Assembly: GCA_905209075.1 (NCBI GenBank)
Contig: CAJLRL010000007.1
Coordinates: forward strand, 1-64,000
DNA from: an uncultured Lachnospiraceae bacterium
GTDB taxonomy: Bacteria > Bacillota > Clostridia > Lachnospirales > Lachnospiraceae
Length of the DNA stretch: 64,000 bases
Direction: 5' to 3'
The notes under the pieces were generated by a model, which was given only the letters and a program-made list of their open reading frames with translations, was not told where the DNA came from and ran no database searches. The translations under genes were made by a program, and so were the position numbers. Of this stretch, positions 53,416 to 63,466 are shown one piece after another (the first letter of the stretch is position 1; every line of letters starts with the position of its first letter).

Positions 53416-54147
53416 ATGAGAATTTCAATTGTAAGACACGCAGATCCAGATTATGATATAGATTCGCTTACAGATACAGGCTGGAAAGAGGCCGAACTGG
53501 CGGCAGATTATTTGTCAAAGATCAACGTAAAAGCATTTTATGTATCACCGCTTGGCAGAGCACAGGATACAGCAGGATGTACATTAAAAAAGATGGACAG
53601 GCAGGCAGAAACATATGACTGGCTCAGGGAATTTGATGCCCAGATAAATCGACCGGACATCCCGGATGGAAAGACGATCTGCTGGGACTGGCTTCCGGCA
53701 GATATGGAAAAAGACAGACAAAATTATGATAGTTTTGGATGGGCAGACACAGATATAATGAGAGCAGGCAATGTAAAGGAAAAATACGAAATAGTCTGTC
53801 AGGGACTAGATGATGTCTTAAAAAAACATGGTTATGAAAGAGAAGGGATGCATTATAGGGTTGTAAAACCCAATAATGATACAATAGTATTTTTCTGTCA
53901 TTTCGGAGTGGAATGTGTATTATTAAGTCATCTTATCAACGTATCACCTATGATCTTATGGCATGGATTTTGTGCACTCCCTTCGTCGATCACAAGTATA
54001 TACACGGAGGAAAGAAGACCAGGGATAGCAAGCTTTAGGATAAATGAATTTGGAAGCACAGCACATTTATATGCTGCAGACCGGAAACCATCGTTTTCTG
54101 CAAGATTTTGTGAGTGCTATGCAAATACTGATGAAAGACATGATTAA
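53416..54147 (+). CDS. Histidine phosphatase family protein
   Basis: This 243-residue protein has the phosphoglycerate-mutase-type catalytic start, Val-Arg-His-Ala-Asp (His8, with Ala in place of the usual Gly), Ser-Pro-Leu-Gly-Arg-Ala, and a late Phe-Cys-His-Phe-Gly segment carrying the second histidine. It should transfer phosphate through His8; the substrate is unknown. AGGAGAG precedes the ATG. The carboxypeptidase gene follows after 39 bases without a terminator. Confidence 0.9.
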   Translation: MRISIVRHADPDYDIDSLTDTGWKEAELAADYLSKINVKAFYVSPLGRAQDTAGCTLKKMDRQAETYDWLREFDAQINRPDIPDGKTICWDWLPADMEKDRQNYDSFGWADTDIMRAGNVKEKYEIVCQGLDDVLKKHGYEREGMHYRVVKPNNDTIVFFCHFGVECVLLSHLINVSPMILWHGFCALPSSITSIYTEERRPGIASFRINEFGSTAHLYAADRKPSFSARFCECYANTDERHD

Positions 54148-54186
54148 ATCAGTATAAAAGATATTATAAGCAGTAAGGAGAAAAGA

Positions 54187-55698
54187 ATGACAGCAGTATT
54201 AGAAAAATTTGAAAAATATCTGGAACAGATAAATATATTGGAAAGGGCAGCAGACACGATATTCTGGGATATGCGGACTGTTATGCCTGAGGAGGGATTT
54301 AAAGGTCAGGCGCAGGCAGCAACATATTTTTCCACAGAAGTATTTAAACTGTCTACGTCAGATGAACTTATGGAAATGCTGAATGAACTCTCAAAGCCTC
54401 AGGAATATGGAAAATTAAATGATAAATGGAAGTTTGTTGTAGATAAAATGAAAACAGAAATGGAGCTTGACAGAAAAGTTCCGTCAGATTTTTACGAAAA
54501 ATATGTTACAGAGCAGAATGAATCGGAACAGGCATGGGAGATGGCAAAAAATGCATCGGATTACTCAATTTTTGAGCCACATCTCGAAAAAATGATCGAA
54601 CTGACAAAGCAGATGGCTGCATACAGACGTCCTGATATGGAAGTATACGATTATCTGTTGGATCAATACGAAAAAGGAATGGACAGTAAGACAATAGATC
54701 GTATTTTTGTCGAACTAAAAGAAGAGCTTATCCCGCTTGTGAAAAAGATAACAAATGCAGAACAGCCGGATGAAAGCAAATTTGCCGGAAAATATGATAT
54801 TGACGCACAAAGAAGAGTACAGGATTTATTGTTAGAATATATAGGATTCGATTTTAAGAGAGGAACAACGGGAGAAACGGAGCATCCATTTACAATGAAT
54901 TTTACATCAAAGGATGTACGTGTGACGAATCATTATTTTGAGCATGAAGCTATAAATTCAATGTTTTCAGCAATTCATGAGGGAGGACATGCAATATTTG
55001 AGCAGAACGTAAACCCTGATTACGATGGAACTGTTGCAGGAAGCTGCTGCTATATGGGAGTGCATGAGAGCCAGTCGCGTTTCTATGAGAATATACTGGG
55101 TAGAAACAAAAACTTCTGGGTGCCTATATATGATAAAATACAAGACCTTCTTCCGGTATATAAAAATATAAGCTTAGATGAATTTTATAAAGAAATAAAT
55201 CATGTCAGAAACAGTTTTATAAGAACTGATGCAGATGAAGTCACATATTGTCTCCATATTATAATACGATATGAGATAGAAAAAGCCATATTCAGGGATG
55301 GAGTTAAAGCAGCAGAGCTTCCGAAACTGTGGAATGAAAAAATGCAGGAATACTTAGGAATCACACCTGAAAATGATGCAGAAGGAATATTACAGGATAT
55401 GCACTGGTCGGACGGTTCGTTTGGATATTTCCCGACATATCTGCTAGGAAGTATATATGATGGGATGTTCCTTGAAGAAATAGAACAGGAGATGGGAGAT
55501 ATAGACAAAATATTATCAGAAGGCCGTATAAAAGAGATAACAAAATGGCTCAATGATAAAATTCACAAATATGGAAGCACAAGAACTCCGGCTGAGGTAA
55601 TAGAAAATGTATGCCATAAAGAAATTTCGGCGGAGCCACTTCTTAAATATTTTAAGGATAAATATGCGGCAGTATATGGTATTGAAACCATGAATTAA
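54187..55698 (+). CDS. M32 family metallocarboxypeptidase (Taq type)
   Basis: This 503-residue zinc enzyme removes C-terminal amino acids from peptides in the cytoplasm. The zinc site is HEGGH at residues 264-268, followed by a Glu-Ser-Gln-Ser-Arg segment, both typical of M32. The early Trp-Asp motif (Thr-Ile-Phe-Trp-Asp) is also a family sign. Length is normal. AAGGAG precedes the ATG. Confidence 0.95.
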   Translation: MTAVLEKFEKYLEQINILERAADTIFWDMRTVMPEEGFKGQAQAATYFSTEVFKLSTSDELMEMLNELSKPQEYGKLNDKWKFVVDKMKTEMELDRKVPSDFYEKYVTEQNESEQAWEMAKNASDYSIFEPHLEKMIELTKQMAAYRRPDMEVYDYLLDQYEKGMDSKTIDRIFVELKEELIPLVKKITNAEQPDESKFAGKYDIDAQRRVQDLLLEYIGFDFKRGTTGETEHPFTMNFTSKDVRVTNHYFEHEAINSMFSAIHEGGHAIFEQNVNPDYDGTVAGSCCYMGVHESQSRFYENILGRNKNFWVPIYDKIQDLLPVYKNISLDEFYKEINHVRNSFIRTDADEVTYCLHIIIRYEIEKAIFRDGVKAAELPKLWNEKMQEYLGITPENDAEGILQDMHWSDGSFGYFPTYLLGSIYDGMFLEEIEQEMGDIDKILSEGRIKEITKWLNDKIHKYGSTRTPAEVIENVCHKEISAEPLLKYFKDKYAAVYGIETMN

Positions 55699-55738
55699 AG
55701 CCTAAAGGACTTTTAAGTCTAAAAGTAATGATATATAA

Positions 55739-55779
55739 AAAAGCGGGCAGGAGCCATTTATTGGTTTCCTGCTCGTTTT
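55739..55779 (+). terminator. Intrinsic terminator after the M32 gene
   Basis: A stem including CGGGCAGGA (55744-55752) with TCCTGCTCG (55767-55775), with A and T tracts on the outer sides. Confidence 0.8.
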
Positions 55780-56024
55780 ATGTAAATAGAAGAATGTTGT
55801 ATAACTATCTTTAAAGTAAAATCGGCCTAAATGCAAAAAGGACCGAAGTCCCTTTTTGTAAGGTAAAATCCATGTAAAAGTACATGAAAATAAATTGTAA
55901 AAATTGGCTGTTTTCAACGAATTGACGAGAGCACCCCCAAAAAGAGACTTGAGTCCTGTGCAAAAATATCTCTGTATGCCATACTCTCATCATTAAATCC
56001 AAGAAAACAATGGGAGGAAAAAAT
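55780..56024 (+). promoter_or_regulatory. Leader of the nucleoside operon with hairpins
   Basis: This 245-base gap before the lipoprotein gene has no frame of note. It holds CAAAAAGGAC (55834-55843) pairing with 55848-55858 around CGAA, then CATGTA-AAAG-TACATG (55871-55886), then GCAC/GTGC enclosing GACT-TG-AGTC (55931-55961). No promoter pair stands out, and it does not match the purine, preQ1 or other riboswitch cores I can recall. It could be a cis-acting leader for nucleoside control; the evidence is only the hairpins. Confidence 0.35.
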
Positions 56025-57221
56025 ATGAAGAAAAAATTATTATCAGCAATTATGGCGGGGGCTATGGTAATGTCACTTGGAGCATGCGGAGGCAAAAATG
56101 ATAACTCTGCAACAGAAAAAGGAGCCGGACAGGATGATGGAAGCTCAATGCAGGTGGCGATGATCACTGACTCAGGAGACATAACGGATCAGAGTTTTAA
56201 TCAGACAACTTACGAAACATGTAAGGCATGGGCATCGGGTAACGATGTAGAGTTCAATTATTACAAGCCTGAGAGTGATTCAGATGAGGCGCGTAACTCC
56301 AGTGTAGATCAGGCGATCGCAGACGGAGCAAATGTGATCGTGCTGCCGGGATATATGTTTGCGGCAACACTGGTAGACCAGTCATCTATTTACCCGGATG
56401 TAAAATTTGTAGCACTTGATGTGAGTAAAGGAGATATATGCGAAAAAGGTGTAGGCGAGGGATATACTTACAATACTGATGATTATGATGTAACAGATTA
56501 CTACAATAAGGATAATGTATACTGCTGTACATATCAGGAAGAACTTTCAGGGTACATGGCAGGATATGCTGCAGTAAAACTTGGATATAGGCATCTTGGT
56601 TTTCTGGGAGGAATGTCAGTTCCGGCAGTTACACGATTTGGATACGGATATGTTCAGGGGGCTGATGAGGCAGCAAATGAATTAGGCATAACCAATGAGG
56701 TATCAGTTGAGTATGTATGTGGTGGACAATTCTATGGTGATGCTGATATCACAGCTTATATGGACACATGGTATGGCGGAAAAGGTGTCGAAACAGTATT
56801 TGCATGTGGTGGAGGTATCTACACATCAGCGGCAGAGGCAGCTGTTAAGACGGGTGGTAAAGTTATTGGTGTAGATTCTGATCAGTCCGGGATTATCGAT
56901 ACTTTCGCAGAGGGTCTTACAATTACATCTGCCATGAAGGGACTGGCTCCTACAGTTGAGACTGTTCTTACAGCTATCAAAGCCGGAAATTGGAAAGACT
57001 ATGTAGGAAAGATCGACAACCTCGGTCTTGTATCTGACAACCCTGAGGAGAACTTCGTACAGCTTCCTATGGATACAACACAGTGGGGGGATGGCTTTAC
57101 ACAAGATGACTATAAAGAGCTTGTAAAGAAAATGTATAGCGGAGAGATCACAGTAAGCAGCGACATTACAGCAATGCCAAAAACAACAATTACAGTAAAT
57201 GATTACGGCAGCATTAAATAA
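56025..57221 (+). CDS. BMP family nucleoside-binding lipoprotein
   Basis: This 398-residue lipoprotein has a signal peptide (MKKKLLSAIMAGAMVMS) and lipobox Leu-Gly-Ala-Cys with the lipid-bearing Cys21, so it is anchored outside the membrane. The mature part is a Bmp/Med fold: Ala-Met-Ile-Thr-Asp-Ser-Gly-Asp-Ile-Thr-Asp-Gln-Ser-Phe-Asn-Gln is the family start. With the ATPase and the two permeases downstream it forms a nucleoside importer like Bacillus NupNOPQ. GGGAGG precedes ATG 56025. A hairpin after the gene may let it be made in excess over the rest. Confidence 0.93.
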   Translation: MKKKLLSAIMAGAMVMSLGACGGKNDNSATEKGAGQDDGSSMQVAMITDSGDITDQSFNQTTYETCKAWASGNDVEFNYYKPESDSDEARNSSVDQAIADGANVIVLPGYMFAATLVDQSSIYPDVKFVALDVSKGDICEKGVGEGYTYNTDDYDVTDYYNKDNVYCCTYQEELSGYMAGYAAVKLGYRHLGFLGGMSVPAVTRFGYGYVQGADEAANELGITNEVSVEYVCGGQFYGDADITAYMDTWYGGKGVETVFACGGGIYTSAAEAAVKTGGKVIGVDSDQSGIIDTFAEGLTITSAMKGLAPTVETVLTAIKAGNWKDYVGKIDNLGLVSDNPEENFVQLPMDTTQWGDGFTQDDYKELVKKMYSGEITVSSDITAMPKTTITVNDYGSIK

Positions 57222-57248
57222 CAACCGTTAAAGAGAGTTTTGGGGTGG

Positions 57249-57293
57249 AAAGAGGGAAGTGCCGTAAAATGATATGGAGGCTTCCCCTTTTTT
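57249..57293 (+). terminator. Leaky terminator between lipoprotein and ATPase genes
   Basis: GGGAAG (57254-57259) pairs with CTTCCC (57281-57286), extended by A/T pairs after one mismatch, followed by CTTTTTT. It lies inside an operon, so partial read-through would give more binding protein than transporter. Confidence 0.55.
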
Positions 57294-57316
57294 GCTGGGA
57301 AAACGGAGGAGGAAAG

Positions 57317-58858
57317 ATGAGCGGATACGCAATCGAGATGTTGGGGATCACGAAAAAATTCCCAGGGATCATAGCGAATGATAATATAACTTTGCAGCTT
57401 AAAAAGGGCGAGATACATGCCCTGCTGGGGGAAAACGGGGCAGGAAAATCTACTCTTATGAGTGTTCTATTTGGACTATACCAGCCAGAAGAAGGCGAGA
57501 TACGTAAAGATGGCAAAAAAGTAGTGATAAATGATCCAAATGATGCAAATGCCCTTGGTATTGGAATGGTACATCAGCATTTTAAACTCGTAGAATGTTT
57601 TAGTGTCCTTGACAATATCATACTCGGTGTAGAGACAACTAAAAATGGATTTTTACAGAAAGCAGGAGCCAGAAAAAAGGTAATGGCGCTTTCAGAAAAA
57701 TATGGTCTGGCAGTAGAGCCGGACGCAAAAATCGAGGACATAACTGTAGGTATGCAGCAGAGGACAGAGATTCTTAAAATGCTTTACAGAGACAATGAGA
57801 TATTGATCTTTGACGAGCCGACAGCTGTACTTACACCTCAGGAGATACAGGAACTGATGCAGATAATGAAAAATCTTGCAGCAGAGGGAAAGAGCATACT
57901 TTTTATCACACATAAGCTGGCTGAAATAATGCAGGTTGCAGACCGGTGCAGTGTACTTAGAAAGGGAAAATATATAGGAACTGTAGATATAAAGGATACG
58001 ACACCGGAAAAGCTTTCTGCAATGATGGTAGGAAGAGATGTAAACTTCATCGTGGACAAAAAACCTGCAAATGTAGGAAATGTTGTGCTGGATGTAAAAA
58101 ATATGACGGTGGCATCCAAAAGACACAAAAATAATGCTGTAAATAATGTTTCTCTTCAGGTAAAAAGAGGCGAGATCGTATGTATAGCAGGAATCGATGG
58201 AAATGGACAGACGGAATTCGTGTACGGATTAACTGGACTTGAACCTGTAAAGAGAGGACAGGTGATAATGAACGGAAAAGACATAACAAATGTTTCAATC
58301 CGTGAAAGACTCATATCGGGAATGAGCCATATCCCGGAGGACCGCCATAAGCACGGGCTTGTTCTGGATTATTCATTAGAAGATAATATCGTGTTGCAGA
58401 GATACTTTGAGCCGCAGTTTACAAATAAAATGGGCTTTTTGAAAAGGAAAGAGATAAGAAGCTATGCTGATCGTCTTATTGAAGAGTATGATATCCGTTC
58501 AGGGCAGGGAGCTATCACAAAGACAAGATCCATGTCAGGAGGAAATCAGCAAAAGGCGATAATAGCAAGGGAAATTGACAAAGATCCAGAGCTTCTTATA
58601 GCAGTACAGCCGACACGAGGGCTTGATGTAGGTGCTATAGAGCATGTACATAAGCAGCTTGTAGCAGCAAGGGACGAGGGAAAAGGAGTACTTTTGGTAA
58701 GCCTCGAGCTGGATGAGGTAATGAACGTTTCCGACAGGATACTTGTAATGTATGAGGGGGAGATAGTCGGAGAATTTGATCCTAAAAAAGTAACGGTTGA
58801 AGAGTTGGGGCTCTACATGGCCGGTTCGAAAAGAAAGGAGACAAACGGCTATGAATAA
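57317..58858 (+). CDS. Nucleoside ABC transporter ATP-binding protein (tandem ATPase)
   Basis: This 513-residue protein has two ABC domains in one chain. The first has Walker A GENGAGKST (about 36-44) and Walker B LIFDEPTAVLT; the second has a degenerate Walker A (Gly-Ile-Asp-Gly-Asn-Gly-Gln-Thr-Glu), the signature MSGGNQQK and Walker B with Gln-Pro-Thr-Arg-Gly-Leu-Asp. This plan is that of NupO/RbsA-type ATPases. The start at 57317 follows GGAGGAAAG. It overlaps the permease gene by 8 bases. Confidence 0.94.
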   Translation: MSGYAIEMLGITKKFPGIIANDNITLQLKKGEIHALLGENGAGKSTLMSVLFGLYQPEEGEIRKDGKKVVINDPNDANALGIGMVHQHFKLVECFSVLDNIILGVETTKNGFLQKAGARKKVMALSEKYGLAVEPDAKIEDITVGMQQRTEILKMLYRDNEILIFDEPTAVLTPQEIQELMQIMKNLAAEGKSILFITHKLAEIMQVADRCSVLRKGKYIGTVDIKDTTPEKLSAMMVGRDVNFIVDKKPANVGNVVLDVKNMTVASKRHKNNAVNNVSLQVKRGEIVCIAGIDGNGQTEFVYGLTGLEPVKRGQVIMNGKDITNVSIRERLISGMSHIPEDRHKHGLVLDYSLEDNIVLQRYFEPQFTNKMGFLKRKEIRSYADRLIEEYDIRSGQGAITKTRSMSGGNQQKAIIAREIDKDPELLIAVQPTRGLDVGAIEHVHKQLVAARDEGKGVLLVSLELDEVMNVSDRILVMYEGEIVGEFDPKKVTVEELGLYMAGSKRKETNGYE

Positions 58859-59990
58859 TGTAACAAAGAAAAGAGAAGGTATTTTAAGAAAAAGTGCTGT
58901 TCAGACGATTATTGCATCATTGCTTTGCATAGTGATCGGAATTATAATCGGATACATAGTTCTTTTGATAATAAATCCAAGTGGGGCAGCAGGTGCGATA
59001 GCAGCAATACTTAAAAACTATCTGTATTATCCGAGTAAGGCAGCTGTAATGAAATACTTTGGAACAACAATGGTAAAAGCATCAGCATTGCTCATGTGTT
59101 CACTGTCGGTACTGTTTGCTTACAAGGTTGGACTTTTCAATATCGGGGCGGCAGGACAATATGTAGTAGGAGCAGGAGCAGCACTTTACTTTGCACTGGG
59201 CTTTGGAATGCCATGGTATGTGTGCCTCATTGCAGCAGTCGTTTTTGCAGCACTTGCAGGCGGGCTTTCAGGAGCACTCAAAGCATACTTTAATGTAAAT
59301 GAAGTTATTTCATGTATAATGTTAAACTGGATATCACTTTATGTGGTAAATATGCTTCTTACAAAGGTAAAGGCTGAGTCAACACCATACACAGTAGATC
59401 TAAAGAGCGGTAATAAAAGTGCTATACTGCCAAGTCTGGGACTTGATAAGCTTTTTTCAAACAATGAATTTGTAACGATAGGACTTCCGCTTTCGATACT
59501 CATGGCTATAACAGTCTGGGTAATTCTCGGAAAGACCAAATTTGGATACGAGCTTAAGGCAACAGGAATGAACAAAAATGCAGCAAAATATTGCGGAATG
59601 AAAGAAAAGAGAAATATCATCCTGACAATGATGATCTCAGGTGGACTTGCCGGTATGGGAGCAGCAGTTTTCTACTTAAGCGGTATAGAGACATGGATGG
59701 TACAGCAGACTAGTGTACCGGGCATGGGATTTAACGGGATAGCAGCGGCATTCCTCGGTGGACTTGATCCTATAGGAACGATCTTTGCATCATATTTTAT
59801 CCAGCATATCACGAGTGGGGGCTCATATGTGGATAAAACAATGTATTGTACACAGATTTCAGACTTGATTTCAGCATTTATCATTTATCTTTGTGGTTTT
59901 GTATTCTTCTTTAAGCGCTGGCTCAATCGCTGCCTTGATATGCAGGATGAGAAAAGGGCTGCAAAGGAATTGAAAGGAGGAGAAAGATAA
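58851..59990 (+). CDS. Nucleoside ABC transporter permease (NupP-like)
   Basis: This 379-residue inner-membrane permease has about nine or ten spans. The Phe-Asn-Ile-Gly-Ala-Ala-Gly-Gln segment and Ala-x-Gly-Met-Asn-x-Asn-Ala-Ala-Lys-Tyr loop are typical of the BPD_transp_2 (RbsC-like) family; the latter is the coupling loop that meets the ATPase. It overlaps the ATPase gene by 8 bases and the next permease by one. Confidence 0.93.
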   Translation: MNNVTKKREGILRKSAVQTIIASLLCIVIGIIIGYIVLLIINPSGAAGAIAAILKNYLYYPSKAAVMKYFGTTMVKASALLMCSLSVLFAYKVGLFNIGAAGQYVVGAGAALYFALGFGMPWYVCLIAAVVFAALAGGLSGALKAYFNVNEVISCIMLNWISLYVVNMLLTKVKAESTPYTVDLKSGNKSAILPSLGLDKLFSNNEFVTIGLPLSILMAITVWVILGKTKFGYELKATGMNKNAAKYCGMKEKRNIILTMMISGGLAGMGAAVFYLSGIETWMVQQTSVPGMGFNGIAAAFLGGLDPIGTIFASYFIQHITSGGSYVDKTMYCTQISDLISAFIIYLCGFVFFFKRWLNRCLDMQDEKRAAKELKGGER

Positions 59991-60931
59991 TGTTATTATT
60001 ACTCCAATATACACTTATTTTTGCTTCAGTTCTTGCACTTGTGGCATTGGGAGGATGTTTTTCAGAGCACAGTGGTGTCATCAATATTGGGCTTGAGGGA
60101 ATCATGGTGATAGGTGCGCTCGGTGGGGCACTCATGATGAAATATCTCCCGGACAGTACAGCAGCACCCTTTGTCATATTGCTTGTCATTCTGGCGAGTG
60201 TGGCAGCAGGGATGATATTTTCACTATTTTTGGGAGTGGCTGCGATCAATTTCAATGCAGATCAGACACTTGTAGGTACAGCTCTTAATCTGCTCGGACC
60301 AGCAGCCGCCGTAGTTATCGTAAGAGCCATCAATATGGCAGAGAGTATTGACAATGTATCATCAACGGTTGCTTATAAGCAGGCAAAAAAAGCATTTCTC
60401 GTAAATATCGGAGGCTTTGAATTTAACTGGTTTATGCTTATTGCACTGATTTTACTTATTTTATCATATGTAGTTTTATACAAGACTAAATTCGGACTCC
60501 GTCTTTTAGCATGTGGTGAGCATCCACAGGCTGCAGATTCAGTAGGGATCAATGTATATAAAATGCGTTATGCGGGTGTACTTATTTCAGGTGCGCTCGG
60601 TGGACTAGGAGGACTTGTATATATAACAGCAGGTGTGAGTGAGTGGAAATTTGAAAACGGAGTTGCAGGATTTGGTTTCCTTGCATTGGCAGTTATGATC
60701 TTCGGTCAGTGGAAACCGGTAAATATCGGACTTGCAGCACTTTTATTTGGTCTTTTCAGAGCACTTTCAAATGTGTATACAGGCTTTGATGTACTTGTTG
60801 CATTAAAGCTTCCGGGAATAATTTACAATATGCTTCCATATATTATTTCACTCGTAGTGCTGATATTTGTATCTAAGAATTCAAGGGCACCAAAGGCAGA
60901 GGGTATTCCTTACGATAAGGGACAAAGATAA
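59990..60931 (+). CDS. Nucleoside ABC transporter permease (NupQ-like)
   Basis: This 313-residue permease forms the second half of the pore. It shares the Ile-Asn-Ile-Gly-Leu-Glu-Gly segment and a coupling loop Ala-Cys-Gly-Glu-His-Pro-Gln-Ala-Ala-Asp-Ser. The start codon overlaps the preceding stop by one base (TAATG), with AAGGAGG upstream. Confidence 0.93.
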   Translation: MLLLLQYTLIFASVLALVALGGCFSEHSGVINIGLEGIMVIGALGGALMMKYLPDSTAAPFVILLVILASVAAGMIFSLFLGVAAINFNADQTLVGTALNLLGPAAAVVIVRAINMAESIDNVSSTVAYKQAKKAFLVNIGGFEFNWFMLIALILLILSYVVLYKTKFGLRLLACGEHPQAADSVGINVYKMRYAGVLISGALGGLGGLVYITAGVSEWKFENGVAGFGFLALAVMIFGQWKPVNIGLAALLFGLFRALSNVYTGFDVLVALKLPGIIYNMLPYIISLVVLIFVSKNSRAPKAEGIPYDKGQR

Positions 60932-60964
60932 AAACCTGATCATATAAAGGGAAGGAGATATATA

Positions 60965-61744
60965 ATGAAGAATTATTCAGAGGACGAGAGCAGACAGTAT
61001 CATATACAGGTAGCACAAGGGGAGGTAGGACGCTATGTTATCATGCCGGGAGATCCCAAAAGATGTGTGAAGATAGCACAGTATTTTGATGATCCAGTAC
61101 TAATAGCAGATAACAGAGAGTATATTACATATACAGGAACCTTAGATGGTGTAAAGGTGAGTGTTACATCAACAGGAATAGGCGGACCGTCAGCTTCTAT
61201 CGCAATGGAGGAGCTGTGCAGGTGTGGTGCGGACACCTTTGTAAGGATCGGTACATGCGGAGGTATGCAGACAGAAGTAAAGAGCGGCGATGTAGTGATT
61301 GCTACAGGAGCTATTCGCATGGAGGGCACAAGCAAGGAGTACGCACCTATAGAGTACCCGGCTGTGGCAGATCTTGAGGTGACAAACGCACTGGTATCGG
61401 CGGCAAAAACAAAAGGCTTCCCCTATCATGCAGGGGTTGTGGAGTGTAAGGATGCTTTTTACGGGCAGCATGAGCCTGAAAAAATGCCTGTAGGATATGA
61501 ACTTTTAAGTAAATGGGAGGCATGGAAAATGATGGGATGCCTTGCATCGGAGATGGAGTCGGCAGCACTTTTTATTGCTGCAGGAAAGCTTCGGGTAAGA
61601 GCTGGATCCTGCTTCCTTGTAGTGGCAAATCAGGAGAGAGAAAAGCTAGGGCTGGAAAATCCTGTAGTCCACGATACAGATATGGCAATTCAGGCAGCTG
61701 TTGAGGCTATCCGAAACCTGATAAAAGAAGATAAGGCAAAATAG
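60965..61744 (+). CDS. udp: Uridine phosphorylase
   Basis: This 259-residue enzyme splits uridine and related nucleosides with phosphate into base and ribose-1-phosphate. Typical parts are Met-Pro-Gly-Asp-Pro-x-Arg (phosphate site), Gly-Thr-Cys-Gly-Gly (family Gly-Thr-x-Gly-Gly) and Glu-Met-Glu-Ser-Ala-Ala (ribose site, with the Met-Glu pair). Some members prefer purine nucleosides; the Gln and Arg of uracil binding could not be placed with certainty. It sits 33 bases after the permease. Confidence 0.88.
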   Translation: MKNYSEDESRQYHIQVAQGEVGRYVIMPGDPKRCVKIAQYFDDPVLIADNREYITYTGTLDGVKVSVTSTGIGGPSASIAMEELCRCGADTFVRIGTCGGMQTEVKSGDVVIATGAIRMEGTSKEYAPIEYPAVADLEVTNALVSAAKTKGFPYHAGVVECKDAFYGQHEPEKMPVGYELLSKWEAWKMMGCLASEMESAALFIAAGKLRVRAGSCFLVVANQEREKLGLENPVVHDTDMAIQAAVEAIRNLIKEDKAK

Positions 61745-61778
61745 TAAATTTTAAAATATGATTAAGGAAGGATAAAAA

Positions 61779-62429
61779 ATGGAGACAAAAGAAATATTAA
61801 AGCATGTAGATCACACTTTATTGTTACAGGGATCTACATGGGATGAGATAAAACAGATCTGTGATGATGCGATGGAGTATAAGACCGCTTCAGTGTGCAT
61901 TCCGCCATGTTATGTAAGACAAGCGGCCGAGTATATGGGAGAAAAAGTTGCAGTATGTACGGTTATCGGTTTTCCTAACGGAAATACAACTACAGCTGCA
62001 AAAATATTTGAAACAAAGGATGCGCTTTCAAATGGGGCATCCGAGATAGACATGGTTATAAATATCGGATGGCTTAAGGATAAAAAGTATGATCTGATAG
62101 AGGAAGAGATAAAAAGCTTAAAGGATGTATGTGGTGAGAAGATACTTAAGGTTATAATCGAGACATGTTTCCTGACAAATGATGAAAAGATAAAGATGTG
62201 TGAGATCGTGGCAGAGGCAGGAGCTGACTATATCAAGACATCTACAGGTTTTGGAGGGGCAGGAGCGACATTTGAGGATATAGAGCTTTTTTCAAAACAC
62301 ATCGGAAAAGGTGTAAAGATGAAAGCAGCAGGAGGCATAACGTCACTTAATGATGCGGTCAGATTTCTTGAACTTGGTGCTGACAGGCTTGGAACAAGCC
62401 GTATCATTAAGCTTGTGAAAAATGGATAA
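61779..62429 (+). CDS. deoC: Deoxyribose-phosphate aldolase
   Basis: This 216-residue class I aldolase cleaves 2-deoxyribose-5-phosphate to glyceraldehyde-3-phosphate and acetaldehyde. The Schiff-base Lys lies in Tyr-Ile-Lys-Thr-Ser-Thr-Gly-Phe (about residue 151), and the helper Lys in Met-Lys-Ala-Ala-Gly-Gly-Ile. The start His-Val-Asp-His-Thr-Leu-Leu is typical. Confidence 0.97.
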   Translation: METKEILKHVDHTLLLQGSTWDEIKQICDDAMEYKTASVCIPPCYVRQAAEYMGEKVAVCTVIGFPNGNTTTAAKIFETKDALSNGASEIDMVINIGWLKDKKYDLIEEEIKSLKDVCGEKILKVIIETCFLTNDEKIKMCEIVAEAGADYIKTSTGFGGAGATFEDIELFSKHIGKGVKMKAAGGITSLNDAVRFLELGADRLGTSRIIKLVKNG

Positions 62430-62480
62430 GCCACAGGGCTATAGCCATTCTGACATCACATAAGCTAGGAGGATAATATT

Positions 62481-63458
62481 ATGACACAGGAAGAATTGAT
62501 CAAATTGCCAAAGGCAGAGCTGCACTGTCATCTGGATGGTTCGTTAAGCAAGAAGTTTTTAGAGAAAAGACTTGGCAGGCAGGTGGATGCCAGTGAGCTG
62601 GGAGTATCGGATGATTGCACAAGCCTGGCAGAATATCTTGAGAAATTTGAGCTGCCGGGAAGATGCATACAGGATGCAGAAGGTCTTGAAGAAGCAGGTT
62701 ATGACGTGCTTAAGGGAATGCATCATGAGAACATTATATATGCAGAAATACGTTTTGCTCCACTGTTTTCGGAGAATGATAATATAAAATGCGCAGAGGT
62801 GATAGAGGCGGTTTTAAGAGGCCTTGACCGTGGCAAAAAGGATTTTGGCATAGATTATGGACTGATCGTGTGCGCAATGAGACATCATAACGAGGAACAA
62901 AATAGACGCATGATGCATGTTGCAAGAGAATATCTTGGTGCCGGAGTATGTGCTGCTGATCTTGCAGGTGCTGAGGCAGCATATCCTATGTCAGGATTTA
63001 TGGAATTGTTTAAATATACAAAGCAGCTGGGCATGCCTTTTACTATCCATGCAGGAGAGTGTGGGGACGCTAAAAATATTACGGAGGCCGTTGAGGCCGG
63101 GGCGGCAAGAATAGGACATGGAATTGCCATGAGAGAACATGCCGGCATGATAAAAGAGCTTAGGGATAAGGGGATAGGAATAGAAATGTGTCCTATAAGC
63201 AATCTTCAGACCAGGGCAGTTGAATCAACTGCTGACTATCCGATCAGGAAATTTGTAGATAGCGGATTAAAGGTAACCGTCAATACGGATAATCGTACAG
63301 TCAGCAACACAACACTTACAAAAGAGCTTGATTTCATACAGAAAACTTATGGGATAAACGATGATGAACTGCCACTTCTGATGAGAAATGCTGTGGATGT
63401 GGCGTTTGCGGATGATTCTGTAAAGGATAGCTTATACAGAAAATTAAAATGGAGGTAA
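62481..63458 (+). CDS. add: Adenosine deaminase
   Basis: This 325-residue zinc enzyme turns adenosine and deoxyadenosine into inosine forms. Metal ligands are in Glu-Leu-His-Cys-His-Leu-Asp-Gly (the His-x-His), Thr-Ile-His-Ala-Gly-Glu (His with the catalytic Glu) and Asn-Thr-Asp-Asn (Asp). Ser-Leu follows Asp-Gly as usual. It links imported adenosine to the phosphorylase and mutase steps of the operon. Confidence 0.96.
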   Translation: MTQEELIKLPKAELHCHLDGSLSKKFLEKRLGRQVDASELGVSDDCTSLAEYLEKFELPGRCIQDAEGLEEAGYDVLKGMHHENIIYAEIRFAPLFSENDNIKCAEVIEAVLRGLDRGKKDFGIDYGLIVCAMRHHNEEQNRRMMHVAREYLGAGVCAADLAGAEAAYPMSGFMELFKYTKQLGMPFTIHAGECGDAKNITEAVEAGAARIGHGIAMREHAGMIKELRDKGIGIEMCPISNLQTRAVESTADYPIRKFVDSGLKVTVNTDNRTVSNTTLTKELDFIQKTYGINDDELPLLMRNAVDVAFADDSVKDSLYRKLKWR

Positions 63459-63466
63459 AGAGGGAT

